In this document: positions 8,031 through 16,600 of the stretch, piece by piece
How the letters are laid out: each line of letters starts with the position of its first letter
How positions within the stretch are numbered: the stretch's first letter is position 1
From: Caulifigura coniformis
Lineage (GTDB): Bacteria > Planctomycetota > Planctomycetia > Planctomycetales > Planctomycetaceae
NCBI RefSeq assembly: GCF_007745175.1
Contig: NZ_CP036271.1
Coordinates: forward strand, 1,338,154 to 1,402,153
Direction of reading: 5' to 3'
DNA length: 64,000 bases
Made by a program: the position numbers and the translations under genes
The notes under the pieces: generated by a model
Databases searched by the model: none
Told to the model about the DNA's origin: nothing
What the model saw: only the letters and a program-made list of their open reading frames with translations

Positions 8031-8762
8031 TCACAGTTCCTCGCCGCCCGTGACGTGAAGAACCTCGCCATTGATAAATTCCGACTTCAACAGGTAGGCG
8101 ACCGCGTTCGCGACGTCGGAGCCTCGCCCGGTTCGCTGGAGGGGATTTCGTTCGGCCATCTCCTTGAGGGCGTCTTTCCCGGCCCCCGGCGGAGGGAGGA
8201 TCGCTCCCGGGGCGACTGCGTTCACCTGGATTCGGGGGGCGAGTTCCTGGGCGAGCACTTTCGTAAGGGCGATCAGCCCGGCCTTGGAGACGGTGTAGGG
8301 CAAGTGTCCCGCGGGGGGCCTGAGGCCGCGCCAGTCGGCGATGTTCACGATACTGCCCTGGCGGCCTTCGGGGAGGCGTTCAGCGAATTCGCGGCAGAGA
8401 AACGCCGGGGCCTGGAGGTTAATCGCGAGGTGCCGGCGCCATCGATCTTCGGTGGTGCTGGCAAGCGTCGCCGCTTCAAAGATGGCGGCGTTGTTCACGA
8501 GAATCGAGACCGGCCCCAGCTCGCTGTTCGCACGCTCGAAGACGGCCTGGGCGGCCGCGACAGGTTCGGTGAAGCTCGCGGCGACGGCGACCGCGGCGAC
8601 ACCGTGACCGCGGAGTTCGCTGAGAACGCCCTGCACTTCGCCGGCATGGCTGTGGCAATGGACGCAGACATTCGCCCCCTCGAACGCGAGCTTGTGCGCG
8701 ATGGCCAGTCCAAGCCGGACGGCGCCGCCGGTCACGATGGCGTTCTGTCCTCTAAGATCCAT
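8031..8762 (-). CDS. SDR-family oxidoreductase, possible pteridine reductase
   Basis: A classical short-chain dehydrogenase/reductase of 243 residues. From the chosen ATG at 8762 it starts with the Rossmann strand NAIVTGGAVRLGLAIA, followed by NNAAIF, NIADWRG, the active-site YTVSK and VNAVAPGAILPP. The TGGAxRLG variant of the cofactor motif, in place of the usual TGGxxGIG, is seen in pteridine reductase/FolM-like SDRs. The gene lies upstream of folB and folK in the same direction. A role as a dihydropterin or dihydrofolate reductase is therefore an attractive inference, but a FabG-like function is not excluded. An AGAGG-type site precedes this ATG; an upstream in-frame start at 8795 is less likely. 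Confidence 0.85.
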   Translation of the reverse strand: MDLRGQNAIVTGGAVRLGLAIAHKLAFEGANVCVHCHSHAGEVQGVLSELRGHGVAAVAVAASFTEPVAAAQAVFERANSELGPVSILVNNAAIFEAATLASTTEDRWRRHLAINLQAPAFLCREFAERLPEGRQGSIVNIADWRGLRPPAGHLPYTVSKAGLIALTKVLAQELAPRIQVNAVAPGAILPPPGAGKDALKEMAERNPLQRTGRGSDVANAVAYLLKSEFINGEVLHVTGGEEL

Positions 8763-8883
8763 GAGCGGCCCTCTTCGTCGCGGACTCGATTCCAACGGAG
8801 CGATTCTAGACAGCGAGCGTGGAAACGATCAGCCGTGAAGGTGAACAGGGACTTAGAAACGGGATGGAAGCCAGGGCCGCAGC

Positions 8884-9774
8884 CTATGACACCGCGACGA
8901 GGCCTCGTTCGCCGTCGATGCGGTAGGGCCAGATGCTCTCTTCGCAGGCGCTGCCACGGTGCTTGGCGACATACAGGGCCCGGCCGGTGCGGCTGCCGTC
9001 GCGCGTCTTGCCCATGAGGATGATGGTGTTGGCATTGGCGAGGACGTCGCCCGTTTCAATCGGACGTTCGATCAGGTCATCCAGCATGACTTCGTGCGAC
9101 GTGCAGAGCATCACGCAGGCCACGTCCTGGTGGTTGTAGGCGTGGGCGGCGACCTTTTCCGCCTGCTCGCGGAACTGGGCGCGGAAGAGGTCACGCGCCA
9201 CCCAGTCGGACTCCTTGCGGAGCAGCTGGTGGTAGATGTACTCGAAAGTCTCGAACTGGAACGAATCGCTCGCGCGCTCGACCGGTTCGACGCCATCGAT
9301 GATGCAGCGTCGCACTCCGTGGACGAAGTTGCCGTAGAAAAAGCGGATCGTCTGGTCGAGACGACGGTTCAGATCCGCCTGCCATTCGCGCTGCTGATCC
9401 TCATTGAGGTCCTGCAGGCTCACGCGTCGGCCGACGTTCTTGAAGAGGTGGCAGACATCGCGGCGGGCGCGGGCTTTGTTCCAGAGGAAGTCGGCCGGCG
9501 GGCCGCCGTCGTCATCGAAAGTCGTCAGCTTCCACTGACACAGACGCTCGGCATATTCCTCGTGGCTCTGGCTATCGCCGCGGGAGGTCATGTCGAAAAA
9601 GATGCCCCGCTCCCCCTCCTGGGCGCGGCCATGATTGAGAAACTGAACACCGAGCTGGGTCTTGCCGATCCCCGTGGCCCCGAGGATGACCGTGAGCGTG
9701 CCGGGAAGCAGGCCGCCTCCCAGACGGGAATCGAGTTCGGGGATGCCGGTTTGGATGCGTTTTGCAGCAGACAT
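8884..9774 (-). CDS. KaiC/RecA-like ATPase, stand-alone
   Basis: A 296-residue single-domain ATPase of the KaiC/RadA branch of RecA-like proteins. It begins with the KaiC-type entry [21 protein letters not shown], followed by Walker A GATGIGKT at residues 32-39 and GIFFD. A Walker B-like strand, [10 protein letters not shown], comes later. The region between Walker A and B is long and carries an unusual segment with [21 protein letters not shown]. Only one ATPase domain is present, whereas circadian KaiC has two. The partner and role are unknown. The PQQ-like gene lies 109 bp upstream and the SDR gene 121 bp downstream. I placed the start at the ATG directly before the conserved entry; the longer frame up to 9918 looks non-coding. 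Confidence 0.85.
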   Translation of the reverse strand: MSAAKRIQTGIPELDSRLGGGLLPGTLTVILGATGIGKTQLGVQFLNHGRAQEGERGIFFDMTSRGDSQSHEEYAERLCQWKLTTFDDDGGPPADFLWNKARARRDVCHLFKNVGRRVSLQDLNEDQQREWQADLNRRLDQTIRFFYGNFVHGVRRCIIDGVEPVERASDSFQFETFEYIYHQLLRKESDWVARDLFRAQFREQAEKVAAHAYNHQDVACVMLCTSHEVMLDDLIERPIETGDVLANANTIILMGKTRDGSRTGRALYVAKHRGSACEESIWPYRIDGERGLVAVS

Positions 9775-9883
9775 GGAGAGGACTGAGCGATGGAACGGAA
9801 ACGAACAGGATGACGTTGAAGTCTGAAGATGAAGGTTTGGGACAACGGGTGGACACGCTGACCACCGGAGAAGATCGGAGAGA

Positions 9884-11230
9884 TCATTTCGCCAACGAGG
9901 CGCTGACGATTTCTTCATCGTTGCGGAGATAGATGGATCGATTGGCGAAGGCCGGGTGGGACCACACGATCTTGCGCTGCTGGGCGCTGCCGGTTGGTTC
10001 GATCAGGTGCGCCCGGCTCAGCTCGTGGTAACCGTCACGGTCGAGCCTGGCGACGATCAGGTCCCCCTTTTCATTGGGAATGAAAAAGCGATCGTCGTGC
10101 TTCACGAGGAACGCGTTGGCCCAGCGATCGGATTTGCCGCCGGTTGCGTCGTAGGTCATCCAGAGGCGGTCGCCGTTGGCCGCGTCCAGACACCGGAGCT
10201 CGCCGTAGCTGTCGATCCCGAAGATCAGGCCGCCATCGAACCAGGGAGTGGGCATGATCGAGTGCAAGGCATCGGTGTTGCGCTCGCTGCGCCCCTTACG
10301 TTTCCAGATTTCCGAGACGGAACCGCCGTCCGCCGACAGCTGCAGCATCCGCGAACCGTTGTAGAAGGTCGTCAGAAAGATGCGGTTGCCGACGACTCGG
10401 GGCATCGGGACGGTGAGGCCGTTCTGAATCTCCCACTCGTAGAACCAGATCGACTTGCCGGTTTCCGGGTCGAGAGCATGCAGTCCTTCGGGATAGAACG
10501 CGAGCAGGATCTCACGTTCGCCGTGCTCGATGATCATGGGCGGACAGTAACCCGGCGCATGGTCGGTCAGGGAATCTCCCGCCCGCCAGAGTTCCTTGCC
10601 GGTCCCCTTGTCGAACGCAACGACGGCGGTTCCCTCCCCTCCGACGAGGCAGATCAGCTTGTCCCCATGAACGAGTGGATGAGCGGCGAAGCCCCACACG
10701 GGCGAACGCTTCCGTTCAAAGTCCTTGAGCAGTTGCTTCGACCAGACGATCTCTCCGGTCGCCACCCGGAAGCAGAACAGGTGGCCCTCTGAGCCCAGCG
10801 TGTAAACGCGGTCGCCGTCGACGGTCGGAGTGCAGCGGGGACCGGCGGGGTAGCTGACGGTGTAGGGACAGTCGTACTCGTGTTTCCAGATCTCGCGACC
10901 GTCCTTCTCATCAAGGCAGAGAACGCGCTCGGTCGCCGGAATGGCCCCGCGTTCGAACGGGTTCGAAGGATCGGACGCCCCTTGTTTCAACTGCCGATCC
11001 GTGACGAAGACACGCCCCTGCGCCACAGCGGGACCTGCATATCCTCCGCCGATCTTCACTCGCCAGCGAATCGGAGGGCCCCCTTCCGGAAACCTGTCGA
11101 CAATCCCGGATTCACGCCAGACGGCGTCGCGTTTTGGCCCTGACCACTGGGGCCAGTCGTCGGCCAGCGCCGCGACGGGCACGAGGCCGGCAGTCATGGC
11201 CAGAAACAGAGCCAGCGAATTTGTGCGCAT
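9884..11230 (-). CDS. Secreted PQQ-like (BamB-type) beta-propeller protein
   Basis: A 448-residue protein with a clear signal peptide ([23 protein letters not shown], cleavage probably after ALA). Propeller-blade repeats follow, with the pattern of outer-membrane-assembly/PQQ-dehydrogenase-like repeats: [44 protein letters not shown] and [11 protein letters not shown]. The mature start [12 protein letters not shown] is common in planctomycete exported PQQ-like proteins. No catalytic residues of true quinoprotein dehydrogenases can be assigned, so it is best called a PQQ-binding-like beta-propeller. It is the first gene of a same-strand series leading to folK. Confidence 0.9.
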   Translation of the reverse strand: MRTNSLALFLAMTAGLVPVAALADDWPQWSGPKRDAVWRESGIVDRFPEGGPPIRWRVKIGGGYAGPAVAQGRVFVTDRQLKQGASDPSNPFERGAIPATERVLCLDEKDGREIWKHEYDCPYTVSYPAGPRCTPTVDGDRVYTLGSEGHLFCFRVATGEIVWSKQLLKDFERKRSPVWGFAAHPLVHGDKLICLVGGEGTAVVAFDKGTGKELWRAGDSLTDHAPGYCPPMIIEHGEREILLAFYPEGLHALDPETGKSIWFYEWEIQNGLTVPMPRVVGNRIFLTTFYNGSRMLQLSADGGSVSEIWKRKGRSERNTDALHSIMPTPWFDGGLIFGIDSYGELRCLDAANGDRLWMTYDATGGKSDRWANAFLVKHDDRFFIPNEKGDLIVARLDRDGYHELSRAHLIEPTGSAQQRKIVWSHPAFANRSIYLRNDEEIVSASLAK

Positions 11231-11393
11231 CAGGCCACCTGACCGGAGTTGTTGTGAAGGCGATGCAGGATTGCATCACACGCCGCGTCGTTCTGTCCAT
11301 GCCGGCAAGGGGGCGCTGAGGGGAATCTACGCGACCCGCCGAGGATGGCCGGATCCCCCGAAGCCAGGCCGACTCTCTCAACGCCCCGGCACG

Positions 11394-11648
11394 TCATGAG
11401 TCCTCCGAAGTCTCGATGACCGCGACGATGTCCCCCGGGTTCACCACTTCGTCGACGCTGACGCGTTGCGCTCGCAGGATGCCGGACCAGGGTGAATTCA
11501 CGACAAAGAGCACGCTGGTGGCGACCACCTCGAGGATCCGGTCGCCGGCGAGGATTTCAGAATCACGATCAACGAGCCACTGCACGACGCGAATGGGATG
11601 CGGGCCGGCGCCAAGTTCCGGGAGTAGGATTTCGCGGTCAGGAGACAT
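11394..11648 (-). CDS. Lipoyl/biotinyl-domain-like protein lacking the attachment lysine
   Basis: An 84-residue protein made of a single lipoyl/biotinyl-type hammerhead. The start MSPDREILLPELGAG matches the beginning of E2-type lipoyl domains, and WLVDRDSEILAGDRILEV and NPGDIVAVIE match the two halves. At the hairpin turn, where lipoyl domains carry ETDKA, this protein reads VVATSVLFVV, so the lysine is replaced by Ser45 in a hand alignment and no lysine is near. It should therefore not be lipoylated or biotinylated. The ATG at 11648 lies directly before the fold. No dehydrogenase or carboxylase genes are nearby. Confidence 0.75.
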   Translation of the reverse strand: MSPDREILLPELGAGPHPIRVVQWLVDRDSEILAGDRILEVVATSVLFVVNSPWSGILRAQRVSVDEVVNPGDIVAVIETSEDS

Positions 11649-11754
11649 GGTGGGAGTGTAGAAGGTGGTTGGACTCGATGTGGGCCTGGAAAGAGACTGA
11701 GAATGGTTGCCGATCGCCGATTTCCGGCGTGAGTGACTCCCCCGCAGTTCGCCA

Positions 11755-11861
11755 GGGCGAGTCACCTTTTCACAACAGGTCGTCTCTCGTCACCGCAGGG
11801 CATTTTGCGGCAACGACGCAAGCCAACGACGTACTGGCCCATCCTGAAAACGTGACCAGCC
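11755..11861. repeat. Copy A of a 107-bp imperfect direct repeat
   Basis: A hand alignment to copy B at 12159-12265 shows about 93 of 107 matching bases without gaps. Inside is an inverted repeat (CGTC..CCGCA / TGCGG..GACG). On the minus strand lies a 26-codon frame at 11762-11842, beginning MGQYVVGLRRCRKM and ending in KR. Many differences from copy B give conservative residue changes (Y/F, R/K, L/F), which hints at coding, but the matching hairpin could equally mean a structured element. Confidence 0.7.
11762..11842 (-). other. Possible 26-residue peptide frame in repeat copy A
   Basis: Frame with two cysteines (CRKMPCGDERRP) parallel to a frame in copy B. No good ribosome binding site stands before the ATG at 11842, and the similarity to copy B also extends upstream of the ATG. 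Coding status is undecided. Confidence 0.3.
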
Positions 11862-12158
11862 GTGCGCGCATCTCTCAGGCACGGGCGGGGATTGGGAACA
11901 GTGCGGAGGTGTTTGACACCGAGGGGGGCAAGGAGGGCGCGTTGTGTGGGTGGTACTGTACTCCTCGCCCTCTTTCTTCCCCCTGAAGTCTTGCGGAGGG
12001 ATCGGGAGAGCGTGGGTGGTGCGGACAGGGATCCGGCCGGGCCGGGGTGTGTGACGACAGGTTGACGGTGGTTGTGTTCATGAGGTCCTCCATCATGACG
12101 GGGGCGGTGGCTCGGTACTCGGTGCTCGGAAGTGCATTGGCGGGTGGGGATTGGGGCG
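11862..12158. other. Unassigned region between the two repeat copies
   Basis: Nothing recognisable. On the minus strand an ATG at 12081 has a GGAGG site 5 bp upstream and opens a 68-codon frame to 11875, beginning MNTTTVNLSSH and then Pro/His/Arg-rich. The ribosome binding site is good, but the composition is not protein-like, so I do not call a gene. Confidence 0.35.
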
Positions 12159-12265
12159 GGGCGAGTCACTTTTTCACAGTCGGTCGTCTCTCGTCACCGC
12201 AAGTCATTTTGCGGCAATGACGAAAGCCAACAACGAATTGGCCCATCTTGAAGAAGTGACCAGCC
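12159..12265. repeat. Copy B of the 107-bp imperfect direct repeat
   Basis: Second copy, 404 bp after copy A start to start. The hairpin is slightly stronger here (TCGTCA..CCGCAA / TTGCGG..TGACGA). It ends about 85 bp before the start of the + strand pseudouridine synthase gene. Confidence 0.7.
12166..12246 (-). other. Possible 26-residue peptide frame in repeat copy B
   Basis: Frame beginning MGQFVVGFRHCRKM and ending in KK, matching the copy A frame at 18 of 26 residues by hand. No clear ribosome binding site. Listed as the companion of the frame at 11762-11842. Confidence 0.3.
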
Positions 12266-12351
12266 CAGCGCAGTCCGTTTGAAGACTGATCTCCGACCAG
12301 ATCATCGGTTACAACTCCAGTTTCCGGTTCCCGCTTCCCTGTCCTGCGCCA

Positions 12352-13416
12352 ATGTCCCTGTTCACGGCCGAACTGTTCGTCGAAACGGAGTCGAGCGGTT
12401 GCCGGATCGATACGTTCCTCGAACGTCATTTTCGGAATTACACCGCCTGGCGGCTGCAGCGCATCGTCCGGGGCGGTGGCGTGACGATCAATTTCGGACG
12501 CGCGGAAGAAACCGACCGCGTCTTCTACGGACAGCGGGTCCATGTCACGTTGCTCGAGCCGCCCGACAAGTTGCTCCGGTCGTCGCCCGAAGAACTTTCG
12601 ATCGTCTACGAAGATGACTGGCTGCTCGTCGTCGACAAAGCGGCCGGAATGATCGCCCATCCCGCCGGGGAATATCCGACCGGCTCGCTCGCGAACGCCG
12701 TCCAGCACCGACTGGACCAGAAGGTGGGGCAAAAAGGGATCGCGCGTCCGGGGATCGTGCACCGGATCGACCGGCAGACGAGCGGCCTGATGGCCATCGC
12801 ACTGAGCTACACCGCTCACCGCAACCTGGCCGCGACGTTCGAGGCTTCCCGCGTGTCGAAAACTTACGTGGCGCTCGTGGAAGGCGTGATCAAGCGGGAC
12901 GCCGGCGTGATCGATGCTCCGATCGGCCGGACACCGACGGGGCGTCAGGTGCTCATGACGTGCCGGGCGGACGGCCTCGACCGACGGCCTTCAAAGACGC
13001 ACTACAAGGTGATTGAACGATTCACGAACCACACATTCGTGGTGGCCCGGCCGGTCACCGGGCGAAACCATCAGATCCGGGTCCACTTCGCCCACCTGGG
13101 GCATCCGCTGATCGGGGACGAGTTCTACGAAGCCCATGGAGTCATCAAGCCGCTCGTGCTTGATGACCCGAACGCCGATCCGGATGAGATCGATGAGGGC
13201 GTGGAAACGGGACTGCCGATCCGGAGGCACGCCCTGCATGCGACCCAATTGGCATTCGCCCACCCGATCACCGGGACATGGATGGAGTTCCAGGCGCCGC
13301 TGCCGCGGGATTTCCGGGAGACCATCGACGAACTGAGGTCCCGCGGAGGCCATTCGCGGGACCTGGATGTCGCCGCTAACTCGACTGGAGGAACTTCTCC
13401 AGTTCCTGGCGGTTGA
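12352..13416 (+). CDS. RluA-family pseudouridine synthase
   Basis: Converts uridine to pseudouridine in rRNA or tRNA. The 354-residue protein has an N-terminal S4-like RNA-binding part (SGCRIDTFLERHF ... RIVRGGGVTIN) and the catalytic core with HRIDRQTSG at residues 137-145, where Asp140 is the nucleophile. It continues with SKTYVALVEG, TGRNHQIRVH and LGHPLIGDEFY. The target position (RluA, RluC or RluD type) cannot be fixed from sequence. The last 41 bp overlap the 3' end of the convergent PfkB-family gene, and the C-terminal ~20 residues are not conserved-looking. Confidence 0.93.
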   Translation: MSLFTAELFVETESSGCRIDTFLERHFRNYTAWRLQRIVRGGGVTINFGRAEETDRVFYGQRVHVTLLEPPDKLLRSSPEELSIVYEDDWLLVVDKAAGMIAHPAGEYPTGSLANAVQHRLDQKVGQKGIARPGIVHRIDRQTSGLMAIALSYTAHRNLAATFEASRVSKTYVALVEGVIKRDAGVIDAPIGRTPTGRQVLMTCRADGLDRRPSKTHYKVIERFTNHTFVVARPVTGRNHQIRVHFAHLGHPLIGDEFYEAHGVIKPLVLDDPNADPDEIDEGVETGLPIRRHALHATQLAFAHPITGTWMEFQAPLPRDFRETIDELRSRGGHSRDLDVAANSTGGTSPVPGG

Positions 13417-14305
13417 AGACTCCGGTCGTCGCGCCAACGGCACGAACACAGCTCGCTCCCATGGCAGCGCCGATCTGAAGGCAGCGTTTCAGGTCGGCCT
13501 TCTGCGTCAGCCCGAAGATGAACCCCGCCACGAACGCGTCGCCGCTGCCCGTGCCGTCAACCTGCTCGACCTGGAACGCGGGAAGGAGGACGCGTTCCTC
13601 CGGACTGACGGCGTACGCCCCCTCCTTGCCGGCCGTGATGACCACGGTTCTCGCGCCAAGTTCACGAAAATGATCGGCCTGGCGCCAGGGATCCGTGAGT
13701 CCCGTCAGGAGGCGAGCCTCATCGTGGTTGGGAAGGAAGACATCAGTCTCGGGCAGGGCCTCGGCCAACATCGCCGGGACCGGCCCGGGATCTCCGATTA
13801 CGACATCCAGCAGGGTCGTTGTGCCGCCCCGCCGCGCCTGGCGGAAGAGCGAGGCGACGTTCGTTCCGGAGAGTGCAGGGTTGAGTCCGAATCCGCCGAC
13901 GGCAATGACCTGCAGCTTCTCGAACGCGGTTGGGGGAATCTCCTCTCCCTGGAACTCGGCGTTGGCTCCGACGGCGTGGATGAATCGCCGGTCTTCGCCC
14001 TGAACATTCACAATGAGCGTTGCGGATGTCTGCGCAGCTTCGGACACCGTCACGAAGTCACAGCCGACGTTCCGAGTCCGGAGGAATTCCAGGCAGTAGC
14101 GCCCGAGGACATCGTCCCCCACCCGCCCCGCCAGCCCGACCCGGACGCCGAGCCGTGCCAGATCGACGGCGGTGTTGGCGCCGCAGCCGCCGATCGTCAC
14201 TTCGAGGCGATCCGTTTTGACGAGCGCGCCTGCCGAGGGAAGCGCTGGAATCGGGGCGCTGACATGGTCGGCCACGACCAGGCCGGCACAGAGGACGTCA
14301 TACAT
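13376..14305 (-). CDS. PfkB/ribokinase-family carbohydrate kinase
   Basis: A 309-residue sugar kinase. Family signatures are the N-terminal GGCGANTAVDLARLG substrate-binding region, FLPNHDEARLLTG, and the C-terminal DGTGSGDAFVAG with catalytic base Asp256 and the anion-hole glycines. Substrate unknown (ribose, fructose, 2-keto-3-deoxygluconate and nucleosides are all possible in this family). It starts at ATG 14305 and overlaps the convergent pseudouridine synthase gene by 41 bp. The upstream neighbour on the same strand ends at 14578 with its own terminator, so this gene has an independent promoter. Confidence 0.92.
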   Translation of the reverse strand: MYDVLCAGLVVADHVSAPIPALPSAGALVKTDRLEVTIGGCGANTAVDLARLGVRVGLAGRVGDDVLGRYCLEFLRTRNVGCDFVTVSEAAQTSATLIVNVQGEDRRFIHAVGANAEFQGEEIPPTAFEKLQVIAVGGFGLNPALSGTNVASLFRQARRGGTTTLLDVVIGDPGPVPAMLAEALPETDVFLPNHDEARLLTGLTDPWRQADHFRELGARTVVITAGKEGAYAVSPEERVLLPAFQVEQVDGTGSGDAFVAGFIFGLTQKADLKRCLQIGAAMGASCVRAVGATTGVFNRQELEKFLQSS

Positions 14306-14529
14306 GAGGCGGGGAATCGAGGGTGTGAAGCAGTAAGAGGAGGGAATGATGCCTCATCCGGCTGGCGGTCGAAAGTGAGTCGGTCCCGGCTTCCAGCCTC
14401 ATGTCGGGATTCGATCTGAGCGGCGGACGAGGGCCACTGTGGCATGGCCTCGCGGTGAGGTCCGGGCCGGGAAAACAGAACGAGGCACTCCACGATGGGA
14501 CGATGAACCGACTTCATCGGCCGGCCAAT

Positions 14530-14556
14530 AAAAAAGGGACGGCCGAAACCGTCCCT
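14530..14556 (-). terminator. Intrinsic terminator of the coiled-coil membrane protein gene
   Basis: On the minus strand AGGGACGG, a short loop and CCGTCCCT are followed by a run of six T (plus-strand AAAAAA ending at 14535). It lies about 20 bp after the stop at 14578. Confidence 0.85.
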
Positions 14557-14577
14557 GCGATGGCATCCGGGAAGCAA

Positions 14578-16044
14578 TCAGCGGGGGGTTTTCTGCTCGT
14601 CGAGTTCCTTGAGCCGGCGCACCCGTTCCAGGTTCTTGGCATTCTGGCCGGTGGCGTCGTCGCTGCGGACGGCCTTGTCGCGGCTCCCCTGTTCCAGCGT
14701 GAAACGTTCAACCTGACCGGGGATATAAGTCCGCAACTGCGACTGGAAGCCCAAATAGGCCATGAAGTCGCTGAGCTTCACCAGGCGCACGCCGGTCAGG
14801 TTGGCTTCTTCGAGCAACGCCTTCCGTTGATCCATAATGGCCTGAATCTGCGGGCGGCGGGGATCCTGAGCCGCGAAGTTCGACGGATCGGGAACGTCCC
14901 CCAGCACGAGGAACTTGGTGTTTTCCGTCAGTTTGGCAGAGGCGGGCTCACGCACGCCGTTGTCATCGACTTCCAGTTCAATCTGCGCGCCAGCGGTCTT
15001 GAGCAGGCGGTGGAGAGTGTCGCGATCGCTCCGGCCGTCCTTGTCAAAATCGATCAGGCCAACGAAGGCAAAGTATTCGGCACGGCCGCCGGCCCAGATC
15101 GGCGAATAGATCGGATCGCCCTGCGAAATGGGACGGGTGCGGTCCTGGTCGAGGATCTTCGCTTCGGCGAGGTGCGGACCAAGGATGCGGGTCACTTCGA
15201 CCGCGGCCTTGATGTCCCGGGCTTCGCGACCAATTCCGCGATGGTCACGGGAATAGACGCTGAAGGAAACCTGCGGCCGCAGGTTGTCGAGCGACCCGAG
15301 GCTGATGAAGACCGTGCCGAGGTTCGCGTCGACGCTGACGATCTCACCGTCCGCCACTTCGAAGCTCGTCTTGAGGACGTCTTCGAGGCGGCGTTTCTGC
15401 GAATCGACGATCCGGGTCAGCTGGCCGACCTGGTCGTTGAGGGTGCGAATGGTGCGGTCGGAGTTTTCGCGGGCCTGCTCTTTTTCGACCTGTTCACGGC
15501 GAAGGTCTTCTTCGAGGGCGGTGATCCGCTTGTCCTTTGCCTGGAGATCTTCGTCGCGGGTCTGGGCAACCTTCTGGAGGTCGATTTCCGATTTCTTCTG
15601 CGACTCGGCGTGGCCATCCACCCGCTTCTGGTACACGCTCTCCAGTTCGCGGATGCGTTCGCCCGACTTGGCGAGATCGCCCTTCAGGGAGGCCACTTCC
15701 TTCTGGGAGGCGTCAAGCGCGCCCCGCATCCCTTCGATCGTCGCGAGGACCGTCTGCTTGGCGTTGTTGACGCCCTGGACCTGCATCGCCTTCAGCAGGG
15801 TTTCCTTGGATTCGTTCCAAGTCCCCGGCCCGCCGATGGTGGTCAGGATTTCAGTATTCGTCGTCTGGACACTGCTCGCCTGGCTCTTGGCCTCGCTGGC
15901 CTCGTTGCCGGCGGCCGTCATCTTCTGGTTGAGCTCGGTCTTATCCCTGTACGAGACAAAGCCCCAGATGAGCGATCCGAGCGCGATCGTCGACATGATC
16001 GCAACCGTGATTTTCAGGCCGCTATCGTTACTGCTGGACGCCAT
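14578..16044 (-). CDS. Membrane-anchored coiled-coil protein, planctomycete type
   Basis: A 488-residue protein of no named family. After a short polar start comes one transmembrane segment (ITVAIMSTIALGSLIWGFVSY, about residues 13-33). A long charged heptad-rich coiled coil follows up to about residue 225 (for example ALEEDLRREQVEKEQAREN). The C-terminal half is globular, with GEIVSVDANLGTVFISLGS and FVGLIDFDKDGRSDRD, a calcium-loop-like DxDxDGxSD. The layout resembles proteins that span from the inner membrane into the periplasm-like space. The ATG at 16044 has GGAG 8 bp upstream; an upstream in-frame GTG or ATG at 16092 is less likely. A good intrinsic terminator follows. Confidence 0.8.
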   Translation of the reverse strand: MASSSNDSGLKITVAIMSTIALGSLIWGFVSYRDKTELNQKMTAAGNEASEAKSQASSVQTTNTEILTTIGGPGTWNESKETLLKAMQVQGVNNAKQTVLATIEGMRGALDASQKEVASLKGDLAKSGERIRELESVYQKRVDGHAESQKKSEIDLQKVAQTRDEDLQAKDKRITALEEDLRREQVEKEQARENSDRTIRTLNDQVGQLTRIVDSQKRRLEDVLKTSFEVADGEIVSVDANLGTVFISLGSLDNLRPQVSFSVYSRDHRGIGREARDIKAAVEVTRILGPHLAEAKILDQDRTRPISQGDPIYSPIWAGGRAEYFAFVGLIDFDKDGRSDRDTLHRLLKTAGAQIELEVDDNGVREPASAKLTENTKFLVLGDVPDPSNFAAQDPRRPQIQAIMDQRKALLEEANLTGVRLVKLSDFMAYLGFQSQLRTYIPGQVERFTLEQGSRDKAVRSDDATGQNAKNLERVRRLKELDEQKTPR

Positions 16045-16600
16045 GTCGAACTCCGGGGGAAACTTCTGGACGGTCGGCGGACCGCCCACCATCCGCAGGT
16101 GGCCGCGCGCGGCAACGGATGTCTCTGTTTTCGAACGCGCTGCGCCGCAACTTCAACGACGTTTCAGCGGGCGTTGTGCGTGTTACGACGCGTGCGACGT
16201 GAGCATTCGGAAGTGAACGCAGTGGGCACGGGAGAGTGCGAAAACCGCCCGAAACCGCTGCTAAATCCAGTCTACGACGGAGGCAAGGGGTGTCAAGATG
16301 CGCGTTCCGGTGGAGACGTGCCGCCCGTCCAAACCAGCCTTCCGCTGGCCAGAACCGGCTCATTCGGTCCCGCCGCGCCGGTCAACGCACGGAATCTGCA
16401 GTCTGGTCCATTCGTCACGGTCGTCCCGCCCGTTCCGCATCTCCCTGACGCACCGGATCTGCGTCCGGCGACGACCGGGAGTCGCTCTCGACCGACACGG
16501 CCCCCGCGAATAATTTCGCGAGCCTCAACGCCTCCGGGCCGGACGCTCCGTCCGCATTGTCGTCCCCCATTGTTGCCAGAATCGTCTGGTGCCCGTCGCC
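16045..16600. other. Gene-free divergent intergenic region
   Basis: About 550 bp between two divergent genes. No open frame here looks like a protein, and I see no repeats or RNA gene. It must hold the promoters of both flanking genes. Confidence 0.5.

Noticed and set aside
7173-9017. 614-codon + strand open frame
   Set aside because: Antisense to folK, folB, the SDR and KaiC-like genes; high-GC shadow with no family motif, no ribosome binding site and low-complexity composition.
11762-12169. 135-codon minus frame in the repeat region
   Set aside because: Its upper part is low-complexity Pro/Arg/His; only the last 26 codons are duplicated, and these are treated separately.
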